From the NCBI GenBank assembly GCA_000149265.1, contig CH002903.1:487429-551428 (forward strand): a DNA stretch of 64,000 bases. The letters are read 5' to 3'. This DNA is from Ciona savignyi (taxonomy: Eukaryota; Chordata; Ascidiacea; Phlebobranchia; Cionidae). Made by a program: the position numbers and the translations under genes. Positions 1-14,800 of the stretch are shown here, piece by piece (the stretch's first letter is position 1; every line of letters begins with the position of its first letter). The notes below the pieces were generated by a model. It worked only from the letters and a program-made list of their open reading frames with translations. It was not told where the DNA came from and ran no database searches.

Positions 1-173
1 GTTGTTAGACAAAAACCATGGGCTGTGGCAATACACCTAGTGGATTATTGGTTGTACTAAAACGGTAGAAATGTCTCATTCATAAACAATACATTACAAT
101 AGTTCCGGTAGTGGTATGACGTAATCGAAATAAAACGGTGGTTTGTAATGCTAATACAAATTTTTTTGCTGAC

Positions 174-2986
174 CTTGAGCTGGCGTAGAAAAAGTAGTAT
201 TGGCCCGGGCTGCCTCTCGCAAACGAGCAGTGGCTTGCATTCGGTAGTTCCCCGGCTCAGTGAACCGACGTCGAAAATGCAGAACCAATCCAGCTACATT
301 GTGGACCACATCGACCGGTACAAGGGTTTCTAAATATAGGATGGAATGAAAACCTTCATTATTTCGAGGTGTAAATGTGCAAAATTATATTGAACTTGAT
401 AGAAGCAATGCATGCCGAAAAAAAAAACGGTTGTTATAACAAGGTCTCTAATTTACCTGTTCTTAAGTGTACCATTTATCGTTTGTAGACAGCAGACCTA
501 ATCATACTAAAATCCATGTAATCGGGGTAGCAAATATTAAAAGCATTGTAAAGGATAGAACCGCACAGAAAGTGTGGCCTACTTATTAATCGCACTTACC
601 AGTGCCTAAATAACGGGTTCTTGGGACCACTTGCGAGAAAATTAGTAACCTGGATGCGTTGTGTGCGAGCCAGTTGGATAAGTGACGGGTGTCCAAATCA
701 AGCATAATGAACTTGCGGTCCACGTGTGGACAAGAAGACTAAAATAATCCAACATTAAGTGATAAATTTCATGATGGTCAGACAATTCATGATGTTCAGA
801 CAAAAAAAACATGTCTACACACTTGTATTTTATTAGTAATTTAACCTATTTATTAGAAACAGATCGGTTGAAATCTAGGAAAAGTAGCCACTGGAAATTA
901 AATCATAGGAAAAGCGGTCTTGTGTCTAGGCCTACAAAAGTTATAGAAATAGTCCATACTGTGTTATTTCTGTTACATTTGAAAATTGTATTTACCTGAT
1001 ACCCTGCGTTCAGGATACGTGCTCTTTCCCCAGCTTCACGCATAGTTACCAATGTTTTATATTTTCCCAATCGTTCACCGGTTTCAGCAGCTTTTCTTCG
1101 AACAAGCACCAGTTCTGCAGCCACCAAATCGTTTGGGGGAAACCTGTAAACACGCAGACTAAGTTTAATAAACAACGCAAACCTAATTGTAACAGTTGTT
1201 TCTGTCGAGTTTTATTTAAGGTAAAGCGAAATTGCTATGCCACCTCTTCAACGGTTTATAGAGGACAGGACCTGTCAATTGATAGCCAGGCTATTCTTAG
1301 TCAATGGCAGGACTTGTTTAGTATAACATAGTGTTCAACATAAAATATTTTTATGTTATTCATTATTAACAACAAATCATTTACTTCTAACGAAGTCCAG
1401 TCACATTTTTTTGATGGAAAATACATACTTAGTAAATTCTGTAGGAATCCAAAGCGACTTACACTGCCTTTATCACAGGTTAGCACACTAACCTAGTCGA
1501 TGGAGGCCAAACTAAGGTATTTCCATTCATAACGTCCCAAGTTCGATTTGCGACTCTTAGAGCAACAGTTGCTGTAGACAGGCGAGTTCCAAAAAACTTG
1601 GTCCAGTAATGGTAAAGTCGTTTTGAATGCTGATGGCACGAAGCGGCCCGATTAAGTAGCATTTCCCCCAAAGTGCCTTCCTGGTTTCGCCAGTTGGACA
1701 ATGCTGCAGAACAACGGACTGTTATGGAACTGTTGGATATAGTGTCGTGTATATTATCAGACTGCGAGGTCTATAGAAGAGGTTATGGTTTTAAGCAGGT
1801 ACCCGTTTAGAGATTCACAATTGACACTTAGCTTTGTGGTTGGACACTTAGGTATGGCACTTATCAGATGATGCTTACATAAATAAATAAAAAAAACCTA
1901 AACCGAAATGATACCAAACATAAAAAAACGGTGCAATAGCTCCCGATATCCGACATTCGTCGCGATTAGTCCTAAGTTTATCTTAGTTGATGCGAGGATA
2001 ATGAATAACAAATCATTTTGTTGGGCATCCACTGGGTCTAGAGCAAAAAAACGTGTTAAGTTACCACAAAGAAAGGGCTAAACAAAAATAAATCGGCATA
2101 ACAACTATTTTTGTTTACCCAAGGTGACACCTGAAACGAATAATAAAATTGTTTACCCAAGGTGAGAGCTGAAACGTGTATTTTTCATTAATGTATTATG
2201 TACAGATAGCCATTGTACAAATTATATACCCAACCTGAAATGTAGCTGAAAAGGCTCGTTTCTTGTTGCACAGAATCACGCGCACCAACGCGATCTAGTA
2301 ATCAAATAAAGAAAGCGGCGTAATTAGCTTTAATAATCTCATGAGCGTGCAAGATCACCTAAGTTCCGACCGGTTGGTCTGGTGGTTTCATGCGACGCCT
2401 TTCAACCATAAGGTTGCACATTCGAAACTAGTCGCTTTAGCTATTTGATTGTGTCCTTGGGCAAGGCACAGACTTTGCCTAAACCTAGCGGATTAATGGG
2501 TTCTACCAAATTTAAAAAAACGTTTGTATCATACACAACACACTCCGACGGTGAGCGCGAGGTGATCTGACGATTGCCAATGTGTTAACCTCCTTGGTTT
2601 TTCCCAATCACGGCGATAAACATGAATATCCTATTCTATCCTTAGTTCCATAGACACTTACCTGCTCTTGCTTGTACTGCCTCTAAGTCACTCAAGTATC
2701 GAATGCATCGACGAGATTTCAATCTATTACCGTCTCCCCGGTGAATCGTCAAACTAGACATAAAAAACGGCCATGCATTTAATAAAACTGCATTAAATAG
2801 GATAAAACTGCTGCATTACACTTGCCTAGTTTGTGTATTTAGGCACTTGATTAACAGAAGCTCTTCCTTTGCAGATAAACTTTGGCATATAACCTGTGCT
2901 GTGACACACAGCGTAAGGATTAATGCAATGTGAACAGAATTCCCTACCGCGACCATCGCATAAGTTCATTTACAGTCTTCCTTTTC
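174..2986 (-). CDS. Unrecognised multi-exon gene (six exons, partial)
   Basis: Six exons join in phase on the minus strand: 2948-2986, 2662-2753, 1493-1703, 996-1143, 600-738 and 174-329. Each has a GT donor and AG acceptor and all five junction phases agree, which is unlikely by chance. The joined product is about 260 residues and basic, with stretches such as NELMRWSR, ATVALRVANRTWDV, FIMLDLDTRHLSNWL and FTEPGNYRMQATARL. Three N-X-S/T sites (NRT, NAS, NTT) would fit a secreted or extracellular product but do not prove it. The last exon seen ends in a donor (phase 1), so the gene continues off the left edge. I found no start exon between 2986 and 5812. It lies downstream of ovoA on the same strand. 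A weak resemblance to a PKD-like or TGF-beta prodomain fold is guesswork; I do not recognise the family. Confidence 0.6.
2366..2640 (+). mobile_element. SINE copy (same tRNA-derived family)
   Basis: Diverged copy from CCGGTTGGTCTGGTGG to ATATCCTATTCTATCC, with a partly decayed B box. It lies in the unrecognised gene just downstream (plus sense) of its 1493-1703 exon. Confidence 0.85.
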
Positions 2987-3848
2987 CTACAGAACAAATT
3001 TTAGTTGGTTCATGGAATAATATGTGCTAAAACCTTACAATTACCGTCTCATCCCAACCACACAAACAATAAGTTATAAGATTAAAAACAACCCTTTGTT
3101 GGCTTAAAAGAAATTACTTTGGCAAATGAAGAACTTCGTCGCAGTACGGCAGGCAGAACAAATTATTACATTTTACTTTATCCGAATCGGAATCGCTTTG
3201 CTTTTGATTATTATTATTATTTCCTTGCTTTCTGTTTGCGGCGTGTGGATTGGATCGACCTTTGATTTATTACGTAGTCAAACCAGCCGCTTGTCTGGTT
3301 GTTCCCTTTGGCAGGGCACGTAGAGAACTTGAAGTAAGCCCACTGAATTCACTGTTAAACAAAAGGTAAGTATACAGACTCAAACAGGTACAACAAACAA
3401 TATTTAACCTGACTGCGGGTACGAGGTAGTCACGATTGCCCTTGCGCCCTTCGTTGACCCAAAGAAAGGTTTAAACATGAGTATCTTATTATATCCGGAA
3501 TTTCGACAAGGGAAACAATTATACGAACAAAAAATGACCATTTTTTTAATCTGTAAATTCTAACATTAAATTAAGTATCCGAACAAGCAAGAATAGGATG
3601 GCAATCCTAAAAGGAGAATGCCGAGGAATTTAAACACATTCTTAGAATACAGTAATCTAGTTTCTGAATCTATTACAGTTTGGCTTACTCGATAGGGAAA
3701 TTGTTTAGTTTATTTTTTTGTTTCTCTATTGCAAATATGCTTTAAATTGTGCGTCACAGTTGAGAAACAGAGAAAGGTCGTATAACGATGGTCGTTAAAG
3801 CAGGCCAGTTATGATGGCCCGCTAATCTGTAGCGTGTTCCTTCTAAAA

Positions 3849-4126
3849 CAGGGATGTCCAACCTGCGACCCGCTAGTCATTTTTACTCCAATTAGTATTT
3901 TGAACTTTTAATGTTAGCCTAATTAAAATGTTCCAGTCAGCTTTTATAGGCGCAGAAATATTATGCTATAGTATGGGATCAACAGGAATACACGATTATA
4001 TATAACTATAATGGTTTTAATTGTTTCTTTGTATACCCATTTTTCTTTAAATTCAAAGTTCTGCGGCCCATTAAATTATTTCAAGTGACAATGCGGCCTA
4101 CTACAATAAACGGTTGAGCATCCCTG
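3849..4126. mobile_element. hAT-type miniature element, older
   Basis: Ends CAGGGATGTCCAACC ... GGTTGAGCATCCCTG, 278 bp. The flanking 8-mers TTCTAAAA and CTCTAGAA match at six of eight positions, as expected for a decayed duplication. Non-coding. Confidence 0.8.
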
Positions 4127-4393
4127 CTCTAGAATATGATGGTAGCCTTTGTTGCGTTGGCAAAACTCACGCAAATGCTTACAAACCAGTCATTGGTGTA
4201 CAACCATGCAACAACATCTATTATGTGCAGGTACAAGGACAAAAGCGATTTTAACTTAATGCATAGTAAACTGCCATTTCTTCTCAATTTATATTACCAT
4301 AAAAAGTAATTTTCTTTTTTTCCAATTTAAAATTTATACCTTTTTGGATTTCGTACAAAAACGTAATAAGCTTTTTATAGCCATACGTAAGTA

Positions 4394-4951
4394 GAGTAGG
4401 CGTCGCTTATTATGACCACAGATAATATGACCAACCGCTTATTATGACCACGGGTAATATGACCAACCACTTATTATGACCAATATGGTACAGTCCGGAA
4501 TTTCTCCATTTTAAATTCTCCGTTTCAAATGACCAAATTTCGGATAATATGACCAACATTTTTATCATCTTTCATATTACAGTACAGTATTTTTCCCGCC
4601 ACACACCTATAACTTCGCCTTTTCAACATGAGTGTTTTTGTACACATACATGCCGCGTGTGCGCTCTGAACCGGGTCTTAATGACGAAACAGTCACGTCT
4701 CCATGACGTAGATTTACTAACACAGTCGTACTGTATTCTTTCGTTTCAAATCGACCAAAATCGTTTTACAATCCGATCCTAAATACCCCATTGCTTATTT
4801 CGGTTAAAGGATGAATTTGACGTTATTTGGAATTCATGTGACTTGTGCGTTAATTCAGGCGCGGTTATGGCGACTTGGGTTTTTATGGCCATTCGGGTAT
4901 TATGGCCAAAATATCTGGTCCCAAGGTGGTCATATTAAGCGGAGCCTACTG
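4394..4951. mobile_element. TA-flanked DNA element (Tc1/mariner-like MITE)
   Basis: Inverted ends of the form (C/G)AGTAGGC..CGCTTA.TATGACCAC, with TA on each side (4392-4393, 4952-4953). The inside is rich in tandem copies of a TTATTATGACCA / TAATATGACCAACC motif. It has no transposase frame; the 77-codon frame inside is not convincing. Confidence 0.75.
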
Positions 4952-5811
4952 TACTAGCTACGAAGGCGCTTTAATGATAAAAGACAATCCTTAATTCGAC
5001 AAGGCTGGGTGTACATAATAACCTGCCGACCCTTATAAATATAATGATTCCACCATTCGCCAACTTATAGACAATGTACAAAAAACACATGTGTGGTATT
5101 AGTTTTATTTCTTGTCTAGTGAATACGTTGACAGAATGGTTTTAAAAGTGCATTTGGTTTAGGAGTGCATAAGGAGATAGGAAACACATGTTTAACCAGG
5201 TCGTGGGGTGGTAAAAAATGAATTATAATACAGATTAACACGAGTCGTGCTAAACCGAAGTTACTGTAATCTTGTAGCAATCGATTGGTGCAAGTACACC
5301 TACGAATAGCTACTAGTAGGTTTCGATTCTATTATCTTACGGCTTTCGGTTAGTTTTTCTACCGCTCCGTTAACCGAGCGAAAAAGTTAGTTGTGGTAGA
5401 AGTTAAAACTAACGTCAATATAACGTCTGTAACACGAATTGCAGCATGCAATTTTAACGAAAACTGCTTCGTGGGTAGATGCGAAGTGAGAATATAAATA
5501 TTATATCCATTTCCTATTCACGGGAACAAAACATATAAGTACAAATGTTCTACCCTACCTAAAAAAATATTTTACCCTGATTACAATGCATGTGCGAGAT
5601 GTTTAAAACAAAAGATCTACAAATGTGTGTTGATTGTAATTTGCAATAAGCCCTATTCGCCGATCGCGTGTGTCAGGTGCTAAAAAGACCTAGTTGTGTA
5701 AAACACCATAGGTGCCACTACGTGAACAATTTCTAGGCTATCTATGCGCTTTGTACAAAATAATATATAAAAACAGCTGCTGACGGTCACCATAACCGAT
5801 GCTACAGATTT

Positions 5812-8800
5812 TCAAACAGTTTTCCAAACGGTAATGTGCTGAGTGTCGTCCAAGAACGGGTGTGCCTGCTCCAGTGCAAGATGGAACGGCTTAAAATCGT
5901 CGGACATCTTCCCAACGGGCCAACTACCGACAACTATGGCAGTGCCGCCGGGAATGCCTGTCAGAAGGTCACGTATCCGCAGCAACCAAGCTGTGGAGGA
6001 ATCGGTTGTTATTTGATGCGGATCATTTGATGCGGCAAACTTTTTGCGTTTGGAGAAGTAAGGCGTTTTTTAGGATTTTGTTATACACAGAATCGGGTAG
6101 AACCATCACAATGGACCAGCTAAATGCGATACTTATCTTTTTTCATAGGGAATGCAAAATGTAAAGGGAGTAATTAGTCGGACGAACTTAAACCTACAGA
6201 AGTTTAACTTAATACTTCAATTTTGTTTTAATTCATTAAACAACTTGGTTTTAGTAATGTTTGCAAGGTATCTTGCCGAAGAATACATTTGATTGGCAAG
6301 CACCTGAGTTTGATCTATTTACCATAACATAATACGCGTGAGCTTACCTTTCTTTTTAATAAAATGGCATTTTAGATCACTGCTGATCTGCGGACTTAAC
6401 GCAACGCACTTAACAGTGTATTCGCTAGGTGATCTCATAATGTCCGTTTTAAAAACACCATTACATTTTCTACTCATTGGAATAAATAAAACATGGGCAT
6501 TTTACATAACTAGTTGAACCATATTGCGCATTGCTTACCATGTGGATTCGGATCCCGGTCGATTAACGTACAGATGACCAGCTTAAACCCACGCACTTCG
6601 TAAGGCAACCAGGAAAGCTGCAATAAAAAAAAAGTTTATAATACAGATTCGAAGTGTTGCGAGTAACTTATTTTTGAATCATTATTCAAAGGTTTTTGGA
6701 TCAAAATCACTAATATTTTTTGTGTAAATGTCAGATATTGCTTGGAAAAGTCTTTGACATTGTCTGAATTCATTTGTTTAAAGGTTTGAACAAACATATG
6801 CATCCTATTCTATTCTATAAACATTGCAACCCTATCCTGAGAACACCACATACTTTAGTGACAATTGGACTAACTAAACTAGAAATTCATTGGTCCCCAT
6901 TCATATAGCATATAAGCTTACAAGTTACTTGTGTCCAAAGAGAAGGGCATTTTACGGACAATGCTAAAGCCATTGAATTGCTTGGTTTAAAGAAACTGAA
7001 GTGATGTCCGACACTATTTCGTTTTTTTAATTATTTTCCACACTTGTAATTTGTAACCACAAATTTCAATCCAATTTCTTTAAGTATTATCCGTCACTGC
7101 TCAGACACAAAAGTACACATACATAGACAAACAGTAATGGTGGGGATCCCACCTAAACCTGTCATGTACATTTTATATGTGCGTACCTGCTTAAATTCAA
7201 CCCGATCAGAGATAGCGTTCGTAGGAATTGAAACCGTTGTTTGAGAGTTTCCGTTGACAATTCGAGCACTAAGTATGCCATCTGTGAGGGCAATGGGTCA
7301 AAACAAGGTAAGGGACCAAAGTAGTAATGCAGAGGAAATCTTAAGTTTTATACACAAGTTCGAACATAGAAATCTCTCCATCTAACTAGTCTGACGATTA
7401 GTCTGATGAGTTGGTGCAACGCCTTCTAAAACTGGTCGCTAGCTAGTCAGCTGGGTCTTTGGGCAAGGCAGTAAACTGAAATTGACCGAACTCAGGGGAT
7501 TAATGGGTTCTACTAAATTGAAGGAATTTGTGAATCATACACAACACACTGCAAAAGCTCCGATAACCCGACAGTGGGCGCGAGACGATTGCCCGTGTGT
7601 TAACCCCTTGGTTTTCCCATTCACAGGGATAAACATGACTATCCTATCCTATCCTAAAAACATTTGTGATTTTTTTACCGGGTCTGGTTTTTCGATTTGC
7701 ATGTTTGTCACCCCATTTTCGGCGGTGACAATTATTTAATGACACTACAAAATAAAAATTAACAAAAATATTTTCCCGAATATCTTTGTAACACCACATG
7801 AACCGAAACCCGTTGTCTGCTTGACCAAAAACTGAAGCGATGTCATAATTAATAGCCTGAAATACCAACGATAAGCCGACTGCGAGCAACAGGTAATCCT
7901 ATCTTACCACTCGTTTACGAGCTGAACATGACACCACTTACTTGATTCAATTGTGAATTTGCCTTTTTCCTTCAAATGTTGCGCAATGTAGATGCCGAGT
8001 GTTGAGGGGTCGCAAGCCAGAACCTGGTTGAAAATAAAACAGTAAAAATCAAATCGGTGGAAACGTCTTAAAATATATAATAAAAATACTGCAATAGCTC
8101 CGGTAGTCTGATGATTGTCCATTATATAATGCTAATTTTCATTACTCAAAGGGATAAAACATGAATATCCAATTATCTTACTTTTTCAAATGAAGAAGAC
8201 AAATCAAATGCAAGTTTTCCATCTCCACAACCGACCAATAAAACTTGGTTGGTTTTGATTTCATTGGCAGTTTTTTCTGCCATTGCGCATATTCTCGCAT
8301 ACAGTGCATGCCACTCGCCGTAACACTCATTCTTGGCTGAATAATGCTGTACAGTTTGCTCTATTAACTTTGACGCACTTTTTTCAGCATAATACAGATT
8401 TGAAGTGTTGGAATAAACTGCTTCCACTCCATGTGTGGACACACTTTTGTGGCAGTCTGAAGATTTTGAAAATTATTTAAAAATTTTAAAAGCAAATTTA
8501 GAATACAAAAATACTACAGTATTGTATATATTATATTAGGTTTCAAGTTCACTATTTAACGTTTTTTAGTCATCCTTCAATTAAATAAGCAAAAAATATG
8601 GCAAAGAAATGCGATTTCCGGCACTATTTTTTTAATATAGTAGACTAGGAACTATGCGTTTAAAAAAATACCTTGTGAGTTTTGTTCTATATTATATGAC
8701 GGCGGTTTCACTACAACCACGGGTGTTTTCTTGCCATCCAACGTTCTGGCTAGTCTAAAGCCGGCAAGCTGCATGAAATGCCTGCGGAAGGCATACCTCC

Positions 8801-11800
8801 CAAACTGTGATGCCTCCGTGCCAGTTGTAACCCAGCTGCCACCCTGTTATAAACAAACAAATGAAACACCATGTCATCAGAGTATGTCATTTGAGCTGTG
8901 CATTTATATAAATTTTCACCACAGTTAACTGATACAGTATTACACAGCGAAATATCAAATTGCCAAAAGTCTGCTTGAAGGGACTACGACATGCAAAAAT
9001 AATTTTGCTTTAAAATATTGGATTCCACCACTAATTTTTTGCTGATAAATTAATAAAACATTTTTCCAACAAAATGTGTGATTTTAAACAGTTAATTGTA
9101 AAAAAACAGTACAGAATAAAATTAAATTGATCTTGTAAATGCTTTTATGGATGTGGATGATGTAGTTAAAAGGAAATAGAACAGCAGATAACACATAATT
9201 TCTCACAAACCTCATTAAAAAATGCTCCAATGACCATTTTATGTTAAAATACTGTACTTATAATAATGTCAAATGTCAGTTTATTATTAGCTCAATAATG
9301 TTTATGAAATATTGGCCTTTTACGTGTTTTTCTTTGACTTTTGTCATGTCGAAATGTTAAAATTTGTTTCCTTTGGTGTCAGTATTTTCTATTGTATATT
9401 TGGTATTGCATCCTCAACTAATTTTTAGTGCTTTTTGTCAATGAAATTACATTTATTCATCAGCCAAAAGGTTTATTGACTGCATTAAACAATCCTTTCT
9501 ACACATGTTAAAATTTTATTTTTAGACGGTTTTAGAGAAGTTTTAAAGTATACCAGGTTGAGTGTAAATTAGATGTCATTAAGTCATTTCACAGATGGTT
9601 AAAATAAACAATAAACATGATAATTTCCATCCCCCTCTTAATCTATGTGAATTTATTTATTTTCTGTGAGATCTGTTTTCTTGTGCATAACAACGCTCAT
9701 ATGAAATGATATAATTTCATTTGGTAGTTTTTTTGTATGTAAAGTAGAAAATCGTTGTTTTTTGTAAGAAATACTTGTCAAATATCAGAATTATTTCTAT
9801 ACCATTGTTTTAAAGCTAAATCATATTTGCATGTTTTAGTCTAATTTAATCATGTGGCATTCTGACAATTTTCGATAATACCTGTATAAAAATGGACCTA
9901 TAAAATATAGTAACCATCAAGGTCACATTCTAATACAATATAGGATAGGATAGGATAGGATATTCATCTTTATCCCCGTGAATGGGAAAACCAAGGGGGT
10001 TAACACACGGGTAATCGTCAGATCACCTCGCGCCCTTTGTCGGGTTACCGGAGCTATTGCAGTGTGTTGTATATGATAGACACGTTCCTTCAATTTGGTA
10101 GAACCCATAAATCCGCTGGTAGAACCCATAAAAACCCATAAAATACACAACCTACTAGCTAACGACCAGTTTTGTACCTGAAACCTTTCGATTGAAAGGC
10201 GACGCACTTAACCGTTAGACCAACGGGCCGGACATAAAATATAAAATCTATTTAAAGAACTTGCCAATATAAAATTGTGTTTTCCGTCAAACTGGGTGAT
10301 AGAATAATCGTGGTAGAATCGATTGACTTTGAACCCAGGAAAGCCATTGAAATGGTCCTCTACCCAGTCCCACACATTACCCAGCACATCACAGAATCCA
10401 TCACGTGTAGGTGGGTACATGTTCACTGGCTGTGAAGTAAAAACCACAATTTTTTACAAGTTGTAACGTTGTTAGGAGTACATAATATGGTATTGGTTTA
10501 AAATATAAAATGTACCGGTATATATTTTTTTCTTTCATGGGATTGAAAACGTAAAGTTAGGTATAACTGACATGCATATAGATAGAATAGGATAGTTATG
10601 TTTCAATTCAGTAAGATTGGAAATACATTCGGAGAGTTATAACAAGGCAATTGTCATGATTACCTCAGGACCAGTCGAGTTACCAGAGCTAAGGCAATTT
10701 GGTGTTTATTAAAATACAATGGAGACGGTTCAATAGTTTAAATAAACTAACTAAAGTCGCGACATTAAACCATTGGGTTCAGGTAATCGGTTCAAAGACA
10801 CAAATGACCATCGAGCAGCTGGTTTGATCTAACAAGTATTTAGTTGGCAGCCTATGCTCTCGTCAATTAACCTTACAATGCTAGGATGTTAAAGAAAGTT
10901 TGTTTACTAATTCAATAATACAGTAAATCAAAAATGGCCGTTGACATACTGAAAGTTACCCTTAAAAAGGGAAAAAGGTAGTGAATTGTAATCAACGTTT
11001 GTTTGGATTTTAGGAAATATTGTTTTAGTTTTGTTTTAAAGAAAATAAAAACACTTCTATAAATGCTATATCTCAAATTTTATACATTATTTATATGTTC
11101 ATAATCTTATCATCATCACATATCTACGGTGCTATATAATTCATCAAATTAAATTTCATTCATTGTTAAACCGTCATTCATTATCTCTTCACACACAATT
11201 ATGGTGCTATACCACTCTCATCTTATTCATTGTGAAACTGACATTCATCATTTCAAAACCCACAAAAGCTGTTTGCAAACCAGTAAAAAATGTTTGCTCT
11301 TTGCGAACCGTCAAATGACATTTCAAATAACGTTTGCAGACCTTTGAAGTTTTATTAACACACTTAAACAGACTTCACCTTCCAGGTGTAAGAATTAATA
11401 AACGACTTCTAATTTTGAAGAGACAAAACTTACTGTGCTTGAGCCGTAGGCCATATTGATGTTGTAATTCTTTGTCACATTTTCGTTAAATATTGGCTCT
11501 GTGGTAATGTCTTTGTTGGAATACACCGGAAGATCTCTAATTATGGTCTGCTCGGCTTGCGAGAGAAGCCGGTAGCCCTTCCCTTTCCAACGGCAGAAGG
11601 CTTGCGCTTCATGGAAATTTACTACCACGGGCCAGTCCATTGGTAGTGGCACGATGTCAAACAAAAGACGAAGTCTGTAAAATAAACTTAGAAGATTTAT
11701 AAAAAATTAAAAATGTATCGGAATCTATTGATTGTTTACAAGCGGACAGTAAAAATAGAGTACAATACCTAAAAGAAAGTGGTATGCTGCTAAAGGTTGG

Positions 11801-14800
11801 CGTATGAACTGTATATAAGAATTTAACATTTATGAAACACTTTACATCCTATCATACGAGTTGCCAAAATTTCAATCATAATAAAAGTAAAACAGTTATC
11901 CTATATTAACCTGCATTTTATTAGTACAAACTTAAAATAAATACAAACCTGTATGTTACAACATTGGAATTTTGTTCCAAGTTATACCCATTCTCCATGA
12001 CTTTGTCTCCACAATGCGTGTATGTGGCCAGTTGGCCACCACAGTTTGACTTGCAACCCTCGTGACAAACCCAAAATTGCGGGTGCCTGCAATATACCAT
12101 GTTACTATAAGGAACACGGTAGATATTGTAATCTACAGTTGATGTTGACGGAACATGGTATTAAAAAGTAAGGTTATTAAATATTAAAAGGTTGTGAGCA
12201 TGTCTTTCACTTGCTAGATGAGGACTGCAATCTCCTTCCGGTAAAATAGTCAAAAAAAGAAAGATAAGTCTAAAAGCGTACACACTAGTAATCAACATTA
12301 CTTTGCTTCTCGGTAAGTGCGCCATTCCCAGCCTTCGTTAGACCAATACTCCTTATTAGCATAGCCTTCTTCTTGCACGAATTCCAACATCTCACGGTTT
12401 GTCACCTTGTACTTGGAAGCCTCGAATGCAGGAACACTAAAACAACAAACTATACATGAGAATATGCAGGCAATGTGTTAGACCAAGAAAAATTATGGGA
12501 GCGAAACCTGGTAAACTGCTTCAAAACAACCAAGGGCTTAGGATATATAAAGATAAATAAAGATAAACTCTTTTCCACCAGTGGGTTCCCGGAGCCATTG
12601 CAGTGTGTTGTATATTATTGAGACGTTCTTTTAGTTTTAGGACAAACCATTCTTCCTTTTTTTGTGCCCAGGCAAAGTCAGCTAAGTAACTTCCCCAATG
12701 ACACAACTAACCAGATAGAGGCCATTTTTGATCCTACAGCCTTTCGGATGAAGAACAACACATTAATTAACCAATTAAACAATAAACAGAAATCAAAACA
12801 ATAACAGAAAATCAACCGAAATTCAAACCCAATAAAATTTTTCAAATATAAAAGCAACTGTACCAGCTAAGGGAATGAGCCAATGGTACCATAAACTTCC
12901 AGGGCTATCTGGGAGCCAGTATGTGGATTAAATATAAACTCTTAGAAAAGGTATTACCCAAAACTCCCTGTCTTCCATATTCATTATCCCATCCGTAAAC
13001 TGCACAGTCCTCACTTTTACCCAAAACAACTGTTTGTGACTTTTGTCGAATCATTGGGTTGTTTTCAATTGGTTTACCTGGTGTAAATGTAAGTAAAATG
13101 CCGGTTTTTAATCGTGCATGCTTTATTTTAATGGAATAGAATTCCTATAGAAAGAAAGTTACTTTGTATCCTTTTTTAGGTATAGACATGATGGTATTGT
13201 AAGTGTAGTACCAATAAACACAGTAAGATACACTGGCACATGGTGATATTAGTAATAACTTTGTACGGATACCTTAGTAGTAGCATATATCAAACCATCT
13301 TCCAGATAAGTTGGGACAGGATGTGGCACTTAATGCATAATTTTTAAGCCAAGTATTCTATCACTAAGCCTATATCGATGTGCTATGAGCACTGTATCCT
13401 ATTTTATAAATAGCTTTAATATAGGCAATTAATAAATATGAATTACTCAACCTACCCCATGTTAATGGTCCATACTTCCACCCCGAAGGCTTTGTGACCA
13501 TATGTATTGGTAGTTGACGAATAAGAACAGCCGACGTCTCGAAGTGTATTCGCTCGTGCTCAATGGCAAGCCAAATAGCCCATAAAGGACTCTTTTCTGT
13601 CACTGGGAAAATAAGCTCTGTGTTTTCGATCACTGAGCATACAATCTTCCGAACCTAAAAAAGGGAAATCTTAAACAACAAAAAACATCTTCTACCTGTA
13701 TTAGGTGGTTTATTTTTACATTGTTGCTTTGTTGGATTTTTTCTTTTATATAGATGTACTACGAAGTGTCAGAACCTCAACACTGATAACAGCCAATCAA
13801 GGTTTTTTCAATCACCTACTACTTACTAGGCTTCTTGGAAAGGCAATTGGATGGGTGTGTTATTTTTATGTGGGGTAACCCACATTACAGGATTTATACA
13901 TGACAAAGATAGAAAAAATGAAACATTTATCGTAGTAATTAGATAACTAGCGCCTATGGTCAAATCTTCGCTGGTGTGTTAAATACTTAAAAAAATGTCT
14001 ACAATTTCCATTTATTACTACATGTTGTCTAGTTTCATCCAACAATTTACCTTTTTTCTGTACTCAATGATTTCGGATATAGAAGGCCACTGATAAGCAC
14101 CACCCATGCGGAAATTCTCGGTGTCATCCCAAGACATTTCATCTACACCAGTCTCAAACATCGCCTCAAAATCTTCATTCACTCTCTCCTATGAATTTCA
14201 CAATTAAATCACTTTTAATAAAAATTTATAATTAAAACAATAAATCAAATGGGAGAAATGGTATATAATGCTAATGTTTATCAAGGATATGAGAATTATT
14301 TGCATTTTAACATGGCCACAATTTGTTGCCAGATTTAATACAATATAAATTTCTGAGCGATAGAACACTTCCTGTTTCTTTATTTTTTATCAAAGTCGGG
14401 TTGCCGAAGCTTTTGTGGTGTGTTGTATAAGAGACTAGCACCACAAACATTAAAGATAGTTGGCCTTTAGAAGAAAGGTGGTTAATTGAAACTAGCTGAT
14501 GACATACCTGTATTCGCTTGTGTCCTTAGGATAGGATAGGATATCTTTATCCCCGTGAATGGGAAAACCAAGGGAGTTAACACACGGGCAATCAGATCAC
14601 CTCGCGCCCATCGTCGGGTTACCGGAGCTATTGCAGTGTGTTGGATAGGATAGACACGTTCCTTTAATTTGGTAGAACCCATTAATCCGCTGGGTTCAGG
14701 CAATGTCTGTAAAGTGCCTTGCCCAAGGACACAACCGACAAGCTAGCGACCAGTTTCGCACCTGCAACCTTTCGATTAAAAGGCAACACACTTAACTGTT

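Noticed and set aside
3126-3323. 65-codon frame with a hydrophobic stretch
   Set aside because: A run of ATT/TTA codons from AT-rich DNA; no neighbouring exon joins it.
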